From Lineus longissimus (Eukaryota > Nemertea > Pilidiophora > Heteronemertea > Lineidae), in contig NC_088310.1 in assembly GCF_910592395.1 (NCBI RefSeq), positions 8,315,501-8,379,500 on the forward strand: a stretch of 64,000 bases of DNA, read 5' to 3'. Below, one piece after another: positions 13,401-27,100 of the stretch (position 1 is its first letter; each line of letters starts with the position of its first letter). Under the pieces are notes generated by a model. The model saw nothing but the letters and a program-made list of their open reading frames with translations. It was not told where the DNA came from and did no database searches. The position numbers were made by a program, and so were the translations under genes.

Positions 13401-16400
13401 CCAGGACATGATATTGGACGAGGAATCGACAACAGTTGTAATGACAGTGTAAGTTTATTTGCATATTCGTTCAAAAGTGCTGCAGGGTGTCTTTGAAGTT
13501 AATACAGTTATCAGATTTGTCCAAAATTGGTCATGAATTTGACCTCTGTAATTGGGACACGTCTGAATTTAGGACAGCACTTGTAAGTCCCAACAGTGTC
13601 CCTAATAGAGTGGTTCTACTGTGTTAGGACATGATATTGGACGAGGAATCGACAACAGTTGTAATGATAGTGTAAGTTTATTTGCATATTCGTTCAAAAG
13701 TGCTGCAGGGTGTCTTTGAAGTTACAGTTATCAGATTTGTCCAAAATTGGTCATGAATTTGACCTCTGTAATTGGGACGCGTCTGAATTTAGGACAGCAC
13801 TTGTAAGTCCCAACAGTGTCCCTAATAGAGTGGTTCTACTGTGTTATACTTGTGTATACAGTGCTCCCAATCACTGTGATTGTCTGTAGCTCTTGAGTTG
13901 CGTTAGAAGAGTCTGCTTTCGGGTGTAAGTGCCATTCGGCTTGTATTCTATTTGACAATACGATCTCGAGACATCACTTGTCTAGATTGTCCTCTCCAGG
14001 TTCAAGGGGTAATCCTCTTGGCGTTGTTTACTCTCCTCTCGACGTCTTTGGTTCATTACTCGGTGTTGTTTTGTTCTTCGGAGGGTTTCGTTCAACACAA
14101 GGCAATCAGTACAATAGAACCTCTCTATTGAGGACACTCTTGGGACTGAGAAATGTTGTCCTTGAAAGTACAATAGAACCTCACTATTAAGGACACTCTT
14201 GGGAAGGAGAAATGTTGTCCTTGAAAGTACAATAGGACCTCTCTATTATGGACACCCTTGGGAAGGAGAAATGTTGTCCTTGAAAGTACAATAGAACCTC
14301 TCTATTATGGACACTCTTGGGAAGGAGAAATGTTGTCCTTGAAAGTACAATAGAACCTCTCTATTAAGGACACCCTTGGGAAGGAGAAATGTTGTCCTTG
14401 AAAGTACAATAGAACCTCTCTATTATGGACACTCTTGGGACTGAGAAATGTTGTCCTTGAAAGTACAATAGAACCTCTCTATTAAGGACACCATTTGGAC
14501 TGACAAATGCTGTCCTTAATAGAGAGAGTTGTCCTAATTACAGAGGTAAAATTGTATGGAAACAACATATTTGGGACCAAAATCACCATCCCTAATAGAG
14601 AAGATGTCCTGTTGACAGAGGTGTCCGCTATTAAGAGAGGTTCCACTGTAAAAAATGAAAAACATTTCTGGAAAATGCAGCGTAAACTAGCAGTGACGAC
14701 TTGGCTCACACAGAAAAGTGGAATTTACCATTTTCTCCCTTATCAATTTCAGTGCCAGGAAAACAGTTTATATCCATCATTGCCAACAGTGCAGCAATTC
14801 TCAGAGCCCCCAGGGGTTAAACTATCCATGTTTAGGGCAGAATGCCAAGTTCTCTCAATTTAGGTTCTAAGTTTGAAGTTTTCCTCTCTCAAAGTAAAAT
14901 TTAAAATTTGGGTTTATTGAGTGTTATTAGCTGTGGTCGAACTGTCATCCCACTTTACACATTAACCCGGTCTATCCAAAATCCTTTCAGTAGAACTGAG
15001 ATGAGCTGCTCATTCATTTTTGACCGGTACCTATCTATAGACCTGGGTGGAGTAAGGCAGGATATCTTGTCTGTAAGCTGAGAGGCGAGCCACTGATTGT
15101 CCACTGAAATTCCTCAATCTTGTATGTTTCTTCCATCAAATCACTTCCTGGGTGTCCTTCTCCAAAATTCACTGTTCTTTTACATTTCCTAGTGCTATTC
15201 TTCAATGGTTTTGTGTTATCAGAAACATGATGTAATTCAATTCAGTTTCATGATGTGTCACAGAGTGAGTGTGACGACCTTCGTGAAATGATGTTGTTGT
15301 CAGCAGCATCAGATATTGGTGGAATAGCATCAGGTTGCAACATAGCATGTACCATGTCATCTAATAGCTAGCGGCTGCTATGTTACATTAGTCATCTTGA
15401 CTTGTATTGGAAGTCTTGACGTTTTTTAAATTGAATTTCAGTGAAAGCATTTGGCATTGTGGGGAAGATTGGCCTTCTTGGCCTTGCTCAGCAACCAGTT
15501 TCAGGGAATGAAAACTCTGATAAAAACCTGTCTAAGTGGGCAGAGTCCAGCACTTGAGGCTTGGCTATAAATTCAGAACTTACTCGTCATTAACCTTTGT
15601 GGTAATTTTGCTGAATACAGGAGAACGGGTTTTGGTATCAGTCAATGTTTTTTGGGGGACTAGGCAAAACACAGGGTCTCACCAGGATAACCACAATTTC
15701 TTCCCCAAAAAGGGGCTAGGCCTATGATTCCACCCACATTCACTCACCCACTTGTTTTAACTACTAAAGCCCTTCTCATAACTGTCACGGAACACACAAG
15801 TCAATTTCATATTGGTCTATTAAATTTGTCAAATTTGTTCAATTTGAAACATATTGATATCCATTGGTCTTTGAAATGAAAGTTCTGCGGTTCTCCGTGG
15901 TCCGCTGAGGATAAGAGATTATCACTGTTGGTGTTACATGTGACATTACACCGATTCTACAGGGAAATCGTAGTTTATCGTTTCGAACGAACGCTTCCTG
16001 ATTACTGTACGGCGAGTGATGAATGGGGCGATTTGATTGGGTATCATGACTTGTTTGGTCTCGAGGGTGCCGTACGTCAATCGACAACACAAAGGAACCC
16101 AATATCAAGGGGGCTGCATCGTGATTGAATTGAATAGAACTATCACGGACATGCCAACAATATGAATACGATCACGCCCTGTCGGATCGCTCTTGATTAA
16201 ATCCCGCATTGTATTAGGTCAAAGGGGGAAATCTTGCCAATTTCACCACAAAAGATGTCAGGTTCCAGGAGATATACAGAATTCTTAAGCTACTGTAATG
16301 CATTTGGTCTTCATAACCTTTATACCAAAGTTGAAATGTACTCTAGCCACTCTTGACTGTGGGATTGGGTGATATGAATAAAGACTAGCAAATGCTTTTA

Positions 16401-19400
16401 TCTAAAACTTCATGTACATATACACTAGGCCTTTCTGTACAAAATTGAAGTAAAAGCATTTGCTCGTCTTTATTCATATCACCCATTGTCATGGTAAAAT
16501 ATTGTTTCACTAATCTTCACATAGGTGTATTGCTCTGCATATTCTCCATTGCCTTTTTTGGTCCTGCCTCTTCAACTCTGTATGCTCTTATACCTTTCCG
16601 GATTTCATGAAAGAAATGAAAATGAATTCCAACTATTTGTGCAGCAACATCTGAAAATTCACTTTCCATCAGACAGCAATGGGTGCATGAACTCTATTTA
16701 AAAAGATGATGTTCGGTTCTGGGTCTCCAGGTTACACAGAAGCCACCTACTGCTGTTCAGGATATTGAGAACCAGCAACGGCTGTGGCCAGAGCCGAAAT
16801 GGTTAACCTTTCATCTTTTTCAAACCCAAATTGAAGTCATCAGCATGAAATCAGTGCTCCTGTGAAGAACTACATCAGAGTTGTTACTTTTGCCTCTCTG
16901 GGAGAAAAACTGGTAAAGATAAGATGAGCTTCGCAGCGTGTATCCCAATCTTAGCTTGTTACGTTGCTATTTTTGTCTGAATCACCTCAGATGAACTCAA
17001 ATGCAACATGAAGGCTGACAAAATCGGGTTAGATTTCTTTCGTTTGGTGGCATTTGGTATGGTTTTGAGACATGCCCCTGCAGTGGCGGTGATGGAATTG
17101 GACCAGACGAGTGATGATTTGAATAAGAGAAGAAAATAGTTACGGCTTCTGCAAATTTACTCTTTAGTTCAACGGCATCCAATTGCAATTATGCAGTTCA
17201 TGATCAAATGTTGTTTTTTTTCAGTCTCTTCATATTGCTATCTCTCAATTTATTATATCTCTGTGTCAGTATTTTCAAAATGGAAGTATTGTAGTGTTAT
17301 GTTTTGTATTGATGTTAAAGTGGTACTCCTCACTTCTCCAAGTCTTCTGACATTACATCATCGATGTAGTGTGACCAGCTTGTCCATTTCAGACATACAG
17401 AAAGTCCTCAATGTTGTTTATTTCAGTATCACTGCATGATGCTCTGGGCTTACACTTTGGAACTGATTACATGTATATCTAACTGCCTGAGGGAGTAGAA
17501 ATGCGATTTAAAGCACGAACAGCATGGCCCCAACCCAATAATCCCCATTTCTTCTTTTGACCAACTGTTCCCCCGATCCTCCCTGATGTGACCTTCTTGT
17601 CTGTTTCAGTGTTGCCGTGTCCCGCTCTAAAGATGTGCCTCCATTTGGTCCCGCTATTCCCGATGGTGCTATGCTTCCTAAGTCACTTGAGTTTGCGGAT
17701 TTCCTGCTTGCCAAAGGTAAGACCGCTTTTATGATTGTAATCCGATAATCCACAACTCCTTTGTAGCCCGAGTACAGTGGAACCCCTTTTAGCTGACACC
17801 TCTCTAAGAAGGACGCTCTCTCTTTTAATCAAGGATAATAGGTTTTGTCCCAAATTTGTTGTTTCCATCCAAATTGACCTCTGTTATCAGGATACAGTAC
17901 TTGTCAATCCCGAGTGTGTCCTTAATAGAGAGGTTCTACTGTACCTCACCTTTAACGATCAAAGCCCATCAATGCAAACTTTAATAAAAGGTTTGGAACT
18001 TTCAAATGTAATACCAACAATAAAATTTTGGCAGCAAACGCAAAATTCAGTCTATTCGACAATAAACAAGTCGATGAACTTTTGCATTGCAAAGTGTCAT
18101 GGTCTAAAGTACCCCTCTGCTCCTCAATTTCTCCAACACCTTGTATGCTGAAAACTGGCATGTGAACAATTTAAGTGCTGCCGTAGGCAAGACTTTGTCA
18201 GCGGATCTTTTGAAAAATTTAATATCCGTTTTTCCCTACTCCAAGTGTTTACAGCGAAACCGCCACTCTAAGTGTCTCATTGAGCTGCTAATCCTTATTC
18301 ATGACCTGATATAAAATAGATCAACTCTGAAATTGCCATCAGGGGAGATATATACGGTTTAGAAACTGTTCGCATAAGGTCATAAATAATGAAGTTTGTG
18401 ACAGGCCATGCCGTATTGGAACGTCGCAGGGTCGATTGATTTCGATTAAAATGAGCATATTGCCACTTGGTGGATGAGTGTCCTTGGATGTGTGCATGGC
18501 ATGTAGTGTGAAAGCATTGTCGAAACTGATGCATCGCCATCTGCATGAGGACATGATTTGCTGAGTCGGCATTTTCTTTGGGCAGATTTGTCTTATGAGG
18601 GAAACGAATTTCTTAAGTTGCTTTAAGCTGAATTCATTCTCCGTCGCGGGACCATTGGTGTCTGCGTTGAACAATGTTATTCTGCACAACCACGGTATCA
18701 GGCACTGAATGGGAAATCAACAATATCAGAACGAGGCTGTAACGTAAATCTATGATACAAAATGGAACATTGTCACCCAGGTGTTTTTGGAATGTTAGTT
18801 ATTGCACTCCATCCAGTGTACTCGGTCGAAGTTTATATTCTCTCACGTGCTGCCATCTGTCCATTACCCTTGTCATTAACCTGTTTCCTCACCAGAACTG
18901 ATACTGACTATCCGATACCGATATTTAAATGTAATCTCGTTATCAAATATTTTCATCAAATTGCACAATAAACAGGATATTGGGAAGAGTTGTTGGTTTT
19001 TACAAATATTTTAGTCCTTGATTACCAACCAAAAACAGCTAATGCAATGTAGCTTAAACCAATATAGAATATTGGATTTATTAAATCCGATAAAATTTTG
19101 CAATTGCGTAATAAAAAAATCCAATTAGCAATGACACCATTTCGATTTTATTTCCATCTATTATTTTGTGGTTTACTCTAATAACACACTTCAATTTTTT
19201 TACGTGATTTCTTAATTAACAATGTGTGCCTATGCCTCGTTATTCAACTCAATTAGTCAGAAGGCGATTACGGGAGATGCTTTAATTAATATATTCCTAT
19301 TTCCATCAGTGATTGCTATTCTGTCGTGTGAAATGACGCTGATTAGCAGCGTGTTAGAAAATTGACTTAATCATCGTTAAAGATGAAACAGCTTTGTTAA

Positions 19401-22400
19401 AAGGGAATGCTCTTGGGGAATGATGGCCAATTATCGCCTTTATTCTTTATAGTCTAAATTGGAGTGAAACGTTTGCATGGGAGGCGAGTCTCTTCAGGAA
19501 TGAATCCTTGTGCTGTGACATCAGCTTCTTTTCCTTCTGAGCCTAATTTGAGAGAAAAAAATGCTAGGGAAGGGAGTCTCTTCAGGAATGAATCCTTGTG
19601 CTGTGACATCAGCTTCTTTTCCTTCTGAGCCTAGTTTGAGAGAAAAAAATGCTAGGGAAGGGAGTCTCTTCAGGAATGAATCCTTGTGCTGTGACATCAG
19701 CTTCTTTTCCTTCTGAGCCTAATTTGAGAGAAAAAAATGCTAGGGAAGGGAGTCTCTTCAGGAATGAATCCTTGTGCTGTGACGTCAGCTTCTTTTCCTT
19801 CTGAGCCTAATTTGAGAGAAAAAAATGCTAGGGAAGGGAGTCTCTTCAGGAATGAATCCTTGTGCTGTGACATCAGCTTCTTTTCCTTCTGAGCCTAGTT
19901 TGAGAGAAAAAAATGCTAGGGAAGGGAGTCTCTTCAGGAATGAATCCTTGTGCTGTGACATCATCTTCTTTTCCTTCTGAGCCTAATTTGAGAGCAAAAA
20001 ATGCTCGGGAAGGGAGTCTCTTCAGGAATGAATCCTTGTGCTGTGACATCAGCTTCTTTTCCTTCTGAGCCTAATTTGAGAGCAAAAAATGTTCGGGAAG
20101 GGAGTCTCTTCAGGAATGAATCCTTGTGCTGTGACATCAGCTTCTTTTCCTTCTGAGTCTAATTTGAGAGAAAAAAATGCTCGGGAAGGGAGTCTCTTCA
20201 GGAATGAATCCTTGTGCTGTGACATCAGCTTCTTTTCCTTCTGAGTCTAATTTGAGAGAAAAAAATGCTCGGGAAGGGAGTCTCTTTAGGAATGAATCCT
20301 TGTGCTGTGACATCAGCTTCTTTTCCTTCTGAGTCTAATTTGAGAGAAAAAAATGCTAGGGAAGGGAGTCTCTTCAGGAATGAATCCTTGTGCTGTGACG
20401 TCATCTTCTTTTCCTGCATGTTTGACACTGATGAACAGGAATAAAAAGTGTAAAAATGGAGCTTATGTATTGTATTCACCTGTTCTATATTCTATATTTT
20501 TGCCCCCCCCCATCCAAGGTTCTTTTAGAGGAAAACAGAATGCAGAAAAGTCCCCCCCCTCGTTCCTCAGATGGGCCGGTGACTATTGACCTGAGTATAC
20601 CACGAAAGAAGTGGGCAAAATGTGTTACCAACCCCTGTCAAGATTTCTTGTAAAAATATATTTACCGCTGAGTTCAAACGGCCAAAATGAGAGATGCATC
20701 GAGGAGATATTTATAATCCCTTGAAAAGTGTTACACAGCCAAGCTTTTCAATTTAAAAACCAAAGGATATTAAACATCATCGCTAGCACGTGTCACAGTA
20801 CGATAAATAAATAACGACGCAGCGTGATATTTGACCTTGAGTATCTATTTGTTATTCAGATGGCAATAACAAACTTTTTCCTTCTAAAATTCTCCAATAT
20901 AGTGTGATGATAATTCCCAATAAAACTGTCTGTGTTTGTACGAACACTTCCATGTATGCTATCCGTTATTATCGCACTTCAAAGGTAATCGATTCTGGTG
21001 CTATAACGAGAGGAGGACGTAATGAGTTTTTTGATTGAAATTCTTTTAGTACTTTAACTGGTCTGACGATAATATGCTAGCAAGATATTAACCCTTTCAA
21101 ATGAATAATGAGAGTTTGAGAAAATTGCTTGTTGGAAGTATGCATGCCGTGCAGGTGACATCAATACTATGCCGTGCAGATGACATCATCACTGTCACGT
21201 CAGCCACTGCCTTACTGGATGGGAAAGATGTGGTCTTGGAATGGCAAAATAATGACGTTATGTCACTTCAACAGGTCTGCACTCGGTACCAAATGTGGTG
21301 GTATTATAGATTCTGAATGTAAATATCTACAGAGTACTTTTGCGCATAGGCCCTTAATCATCGTCAACAGTCATCGTCAACAATCACCACCTGGCCATGT
21401 TGTACTGAATAATTTGGTCAATTGCATTTGCTACAAAAGATGAGATCGTTCACGACCGGAGTGTATGGTGTATCGATTCAGAACAGCATATATAAACCAA
21501 AATCATAAAACGTGGTATTTCATTGCGTGAGCCTCTCAGACAGGTGATTTAGACAGATGTCAGGCGGATATCGTCTGCTCGAATCCATGATTTGAAAATG
21601 CCAACATCTGCTCAATCTCTCAAATCTTGTGATTTGGACTGTATCCATAAACCATATTGTTGAAAGTTCATTAAGTCCATAGGATACGAATTTGACAAAA
21701 GTATGGGACATCGTTAGGAAGTCATCCCAAAGCTTTGATGCTGCAGTTGGCCTGTGAAATGACAGTGTAGGCCGACTGCCCACATATTTCACGCAGCCAT
21801 CAATTCATGTTTAGCATTCAAAATGTGCTCACTGTTTATGGCAGTCGAGTGTCCCTTTAAAGTCCATTTGTTTGTCCTCAGATTTCAGGTGAACAATCAG
21901 AGCACACACGACACTAAATCGTACAGTGCTTTGGTTTTAATTGTGCGGAGCAAAACAGAATGCCATCCGTCTGCTTCAGAATTGCGTCTGCTTTAATTGT
22001 ATTGATTTTGTGTTAATTTCAGTCATCAATGCAGAGAATGCTGTGCACAGGTCGCAGAAGTTTGTTGCGATGGCTGTGCGAACTCGCCAAGAATACCTCA
22101 AAGGTCTTGCTGCTAATTACACCACAAATATTACTCCTGAGGCGGGGTCAAAATTAGGTGAGTTGAATTTGCCATGCCAGCAGTCTTTGCTGTGCACAGG
22201 TCGCAGAAGTTTGTTGCGATGGCTGTGCGAACTCGCCAAGAATACCTCAAAGGTCTTGCTGCTAATTACACCACAAATATTACTCCTGAGGCGGGGTCAA
22301 AATTAGGTGAGTTGAATTTGCCATGCCAGCAGTCTTTGCTCTAACTATCGGGCTTGACTTCAAGCCCTTGCCACCACCGCTCATCACCTGTCACAGGCCA

Positions 22401-24115
22401 ATGAAGAGGAATGACAGGTCGTATTTCTAAATTGGGCGAGTTGAAAAAAATCGAATTATCATGCTTGATGAAATGGAAATAATTTTCGAGCAAATTATTT
22501 GATTATTAATTTCACAAATTAATGTGTTTATATTAAGCTATGTAAAAGCATGCTTTTGAATGCTTTTGAAACGGAAGAATGTCTTGAGCAAATACTACAT
22601 CTTTTTCAGTCAAAGTTGCTACAAACTATGCTTTTCTTGTGCTAATTGTGATATCATTTTCCATCCTAGGTAAATTTGGCCTCGGCAGTGGACGAAAACG
22701 TGACAAAACAAAGCAACGTGTGATTCCGGACCTGGCCGTGGCAGGAGCCATTGTCTGGGCAGTGCAGGTTGAAGACTTTGGCCAGTCGGTGCAGGTGGAT
22801 TGTCTCCTGGGTATCTCCACCGAGATGGTGGTCGTCATCGAGGAGGAGACGCGTGACGTAGTCTTTGCTGTCCATTGTAGATCTGTGATAGGCTGGACGT
22901 CGCAAACTAACAGGTGTGTTGATGACTGTCGGCACACAATTAGTTTGCTGTGTGGCAGTGAGGGGGCCATCTTGACCACCAAGGTTTTGCACTGTAAAGG
23001 GGTATAGACCATGAGGTCCAGCATCATCTGGCCATCAGGAAAATGAGCAAAAATAAAATGCCAAGAAAAGCTAAATTGAATTAAACTTACAGTTACAACA
23101 TTATCAAAACGCTGAATTAAAACTACACCGAAGATGCATTTTCACAAAACCGTATGTAATATCCAAAAATATTTCCCGGTTTACAGTATATTCTCCGAGT
23201 GTCAGAAGCAGTGAAAATGATTGGTCTGGTCCATGGCAGGTGAGGTGAAAGGGCACCAGTGTTCATGCTGCCATTTCTCCTTAACATCATCCCAGAATGG
23301 ATGCTAACTCGACTTGTGGTATGGCTCCGGCTATGAAGTTGATTAAGATTTTCAATCGTCCCTCATATCTTCCAGCCTGCGCCTCTACTACAACCATGGT
23401 GAATGTATCGTGCTGAAAACTACCAGGTCTGAGGGTGATGAGGTTCAGGAGATAGTCAGTCGTCTGCTCGCGGTCTCGCAAGGTTGTGAGGTGAGTACTG
23501 TCATAAAAGGCTTACACCTTTTGTTTTCTTTAGTGGTCGATTAGAAAAAAGGCATATGCCACTGCTGTGCTTGCACCAGAGAAAACTTTCCGTTTTCGGC
23601 AGATAGCTCCAATAGCAATGACGATTCCATAAGCAGACTGTCAGTATAGCTCTTCTTTACCCTACAGACCATGGACATGACATTACGACGGAATGGTCTG
23701 GGACAGCTGGGCTTCCATGTGCAGACAGACGGAGTCATCTCGGATGTTGAACCCTACGACATCGCCTGGGAGAAGGGGCTCCGAATTGGCAGCCGATTGG
23801 TTGAGATTTGTAAAGTTGCCACGGCGACCTTGACACATGATCAGATGATTGACCTTTTGAGGACGTCTGTTACGGTCAAGGTCGTTGTGGTTCCACCAAT
23901 GGAAGATGGAACTGTACGCAAGTAAGTGAAAACTTACTATCATCAAAAATGTTATGTCAGTTGTATAGTTCAGTTCAATTAACGTGTACTGCCAGCTGTT
24001 TTCTACACCGTTGAGTCTAGAACTATGGTGGAACTATAATTGTACCATTCTACCTTATATTTTTAGCTCACCTCTTAGCAGAGGTGAGCTTATCCCATAC
24101 CGTGGCGTCCGTCGT

Positions 24116-24165
<50 letters not shown>

Positions 24166-27100
24166 CTCGTCCTCGTCGTCGTCGTCGTCGTCCGTCGTCC
24201 GTTAGCAGGGCACGTTTCGTAACTGTTAGAGCTATTTAGTTGAAACTTGGTACATATGTACCCTTATGTAATGACACCTTGGAGACCAAGTTTCGGTCCG
24301 ATTCGTTTCATGGTTTGGCCACCAGGGGGCCAAACGTTAAAAGTGAAAATATGCAATATCTCCCTTAATAGTAGTCGGGAAATTTTGAAAAAAATATGGT
24401 AGGTACTTCTAGCAAAGGTGCATCATATATCCTCCGGGTTTTTGATTTGACCTCCTTTTCAAGGTCACAGAGGTCAAATGGTGTAAATTGGCCGTTAGGA
24501 TGTAACGATGGCACGTTTCTAAACTGCAATGACTATTGATACCAAATTTGGCACACATTTACCCCTTAGTCAGGTGATCTCAGGGACCGAAGTTTGGTCC
24601 AATATGATTCACCACTTGACCACCAGGGGGCAAAATCCAAAAACCTTAAAAATGTGATTATTCCTTAACTTCTTGCCCGATTGCCACCAATTTGATATCA
24701 TGGGTACATCTTACCACCATACAGTATATGTCACACAGGTTTTTAATTTGACCTTCTTGTCAAGGTCACAGAGGTCAAATGGCGTAAATTCGCCGTCAGG
24801 CCGTAACTATGGCACGTTTCTTAACTGCAATGACTATTGATCACAAATTAAGTACACATGTACCCCTTGGTCAGGTGATCTTAGGTACCGAAGTTTGGTG
24901 CAATCTGATTTGCCGTTTGGCCTCCAGGGAGGGGGCCAAATCCTAAATTCTTCAAAATGCCATTATTCCTAGTAATGACTTGCCCGATTGGCACCAATTT
25001 TATATCATAGGTACATCTAATTCTAACAACCATTCAATGTGTCACCCGGGTCTTCTTTGATTTGACCTCCTTTTCAAGGTCACAGAGGTCGAATGTACTG
25101 TAAATTGGCCATTTTGGGGAAATTGTAATTGCTTGGACCTACATCAAACCTAACACTACATGACACAATACCATGCTCTTAATCCATCTTTCCTCCACAT
25201 GAGGTGAGCACAATGGCCCTGGCCATTTCATTTTGTTTGACAATCTTATTTTTCGATCCTGTGTTTGACTCATATTGTCTGTGCCTATTTGAGCATTAAT
25301 GTGTACTACTGCATGTAGCTGTTTTGTTTACCTGGGGCTATAAGTGTACTGCGGCTATAATTGTACCAAACTACCTTATACTTTCCTTTGACAAACAAAT
25401 GTTCTTTGATTTTACATGTGTGTTTTGATCCTGTATGTTTGACTAATAATGCCTATGTCTTGTTTTACAGGGGATATGACATTACCACAAGACATTCAAT
25501 AGCTACCTCAGGAGATTTCCTCGGTCTTCATAACCTCCTGTCACAAAAGTACGTCTGCTTGAATTATAGAACTGTCAAACATTGCTTGTTTATATGAACA
25601 ATAATATGGTTGATTTGGCTGTTTTGGATCAATAATATTACAATGTAATATGGCTTATCAAAACTTTATATTGTGGCATGGAATTTTGTTTGAAACTTTT
25701 CCTATGTCAAAGCATTAACTGTTCTGTGATAGTAGGGGAAGGAATTGGGCTGCCCCACAAACAATTTCATCACATATCCCACAGTTTGTGCACTTTCGAG
25801 AATGAAACTTTGCCACAGTCTTGAATGAATTCGATTTTTCTCTGTTGGATAAAATGTCACAGTGTGCAATGTGCAGGGATGAGCATTTCTGATTTTTCTA
25901 ACCATTTTTCGAGACATATTTTAGTTTGGGCAGTTCCAAGGTTTTGCTCCGGGTGCTGTCACATTCTCGAGTACATCAATAACATAATGGCACATGGGTA
26001 TGTGAATTCTACATTTTAGTTACGGGTGTGGGTCATTTAGTAAAGACTGCAAGTAAGAAGTGCTCTAGTTTCAATATTCATCACCCGGTTCATTACTCGA
26101 ATATTTACTTTTCAGACTGGCACCCCGTATGGCCTCCTCTTATGCGGACATCAACGCCGTGCCGTCAGCGCTAGACAGCAAGGTCAGCCAATCAGGCAGC
26201 AGCAACCCATCCTCCCGCCAATCGCAGCACAAGGATTACGTCGACATAAACAACCTGTACGATCAGTCAAACAATTCGTCGTCGAGACAGTCGCAGTATA
26301 AGGATTACATTGACATTAACGCCTTGAGCGAGACTCCGAAGTCTCGATCAAAGACGGAGGAGAATTTAGGTCACACTCACTCGGGAGAAAACTCGCAGTC
26401 CAATTCTCGGGAGAGCTTAGAGACGACCAGTAAGTTGGATGTTTAGTTTGGATTACACAGTAGAACCTCTCTATTAAGGACACCCTCAGGACTGACAAAT
26501 GCTGTCCTTTATAGAGAGGTGTCCTGATCAAAGAGGTCAGTGTTAATGGAAACAACCAATTTGGGACCCAACTCGGTTCCCTAAGAGGGAGAGTGTCCTT
26601 AATAGAGAGGTCCGCTTAGGATGGTTCCACTGAACTTTTCAGAGTGTTAGGAACCTTCCTCTGCCTTATGCAGTTTGGTGTTCTTTCGAAAGGTCTCGAC
26701 AATATCGGTGCTTTCTCTGCTGTATTTTCAGCGTTCAATTGCTTGGAAGTCAGTCAGCCAAACCACATTGAGAAAACTAGGCCTGATCAAGCAAAAAAAA
26801 CCAGGGCTGTGCAAACGTCTGCCTAATCACTTGAATATGACCTTTATGGTTCAACGAACGCAGTTCAACCAATCTTAGGCAATTCACTGATCGTCAAATG
26901 AATTTAAAGAGTTAATTTACTGTAACATATATTTATATGGTTAGTTTATGCCTTATCTGTGGCTTGAATGGATTCATCTAAAATTTAGTGAATGGCTCCG
27001 GTTTTGCTTGAGCAGTGGCCTGTTGAAAATGAAAACTAATATGAACGCCTCAGTGAAAGTTACAAAATACATATTTTCACATCGTTTAATTCAAGCAAAG

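Larger units (their letters stand above)
13361..17609. other. SIPA1L intron with MITE-derived repeats
   Basis: The intron is about 4.2 kb. It holds the 223-bp duplication, the 59-bp array with its parent MITE and the 16367 fold-back. Outside these, at 14650-16360 and 16490-17600, no gene or known element was recognised. Confidence 0.7.
17717..22022. other. SIPA1L intron containing MITE and 88-bp minisatellite
   Basis: The intron is about 4.3 kb. Besides the MITE at 17775 and the minisatellite at 19474, the stretches 17945-19470 and 20416-22020 show only AT-rich non-coding sequence to me. Confidence 0.7.

Noticed and set aside
19474-20415. CRISPR-like regular repeat array
   Set aside because: Repeats are contiguous with no unique spacers and the DNA is animal; it is a minisatellite. 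The same holds for the arrays at 40220, 45711, 55945 and 61140.
22188-22336. Second functional copy of SIPA1L exon 5
   Set aside because: The copy lacks the acceptor and first 16 bases, and the cryptic acceptor would break the frame.
24106-24205. Poly-serine coding frame
   Set aside because: It is the (GTC)n microsatellite within a dispersed repeat, without splice sites or conserved flanks.
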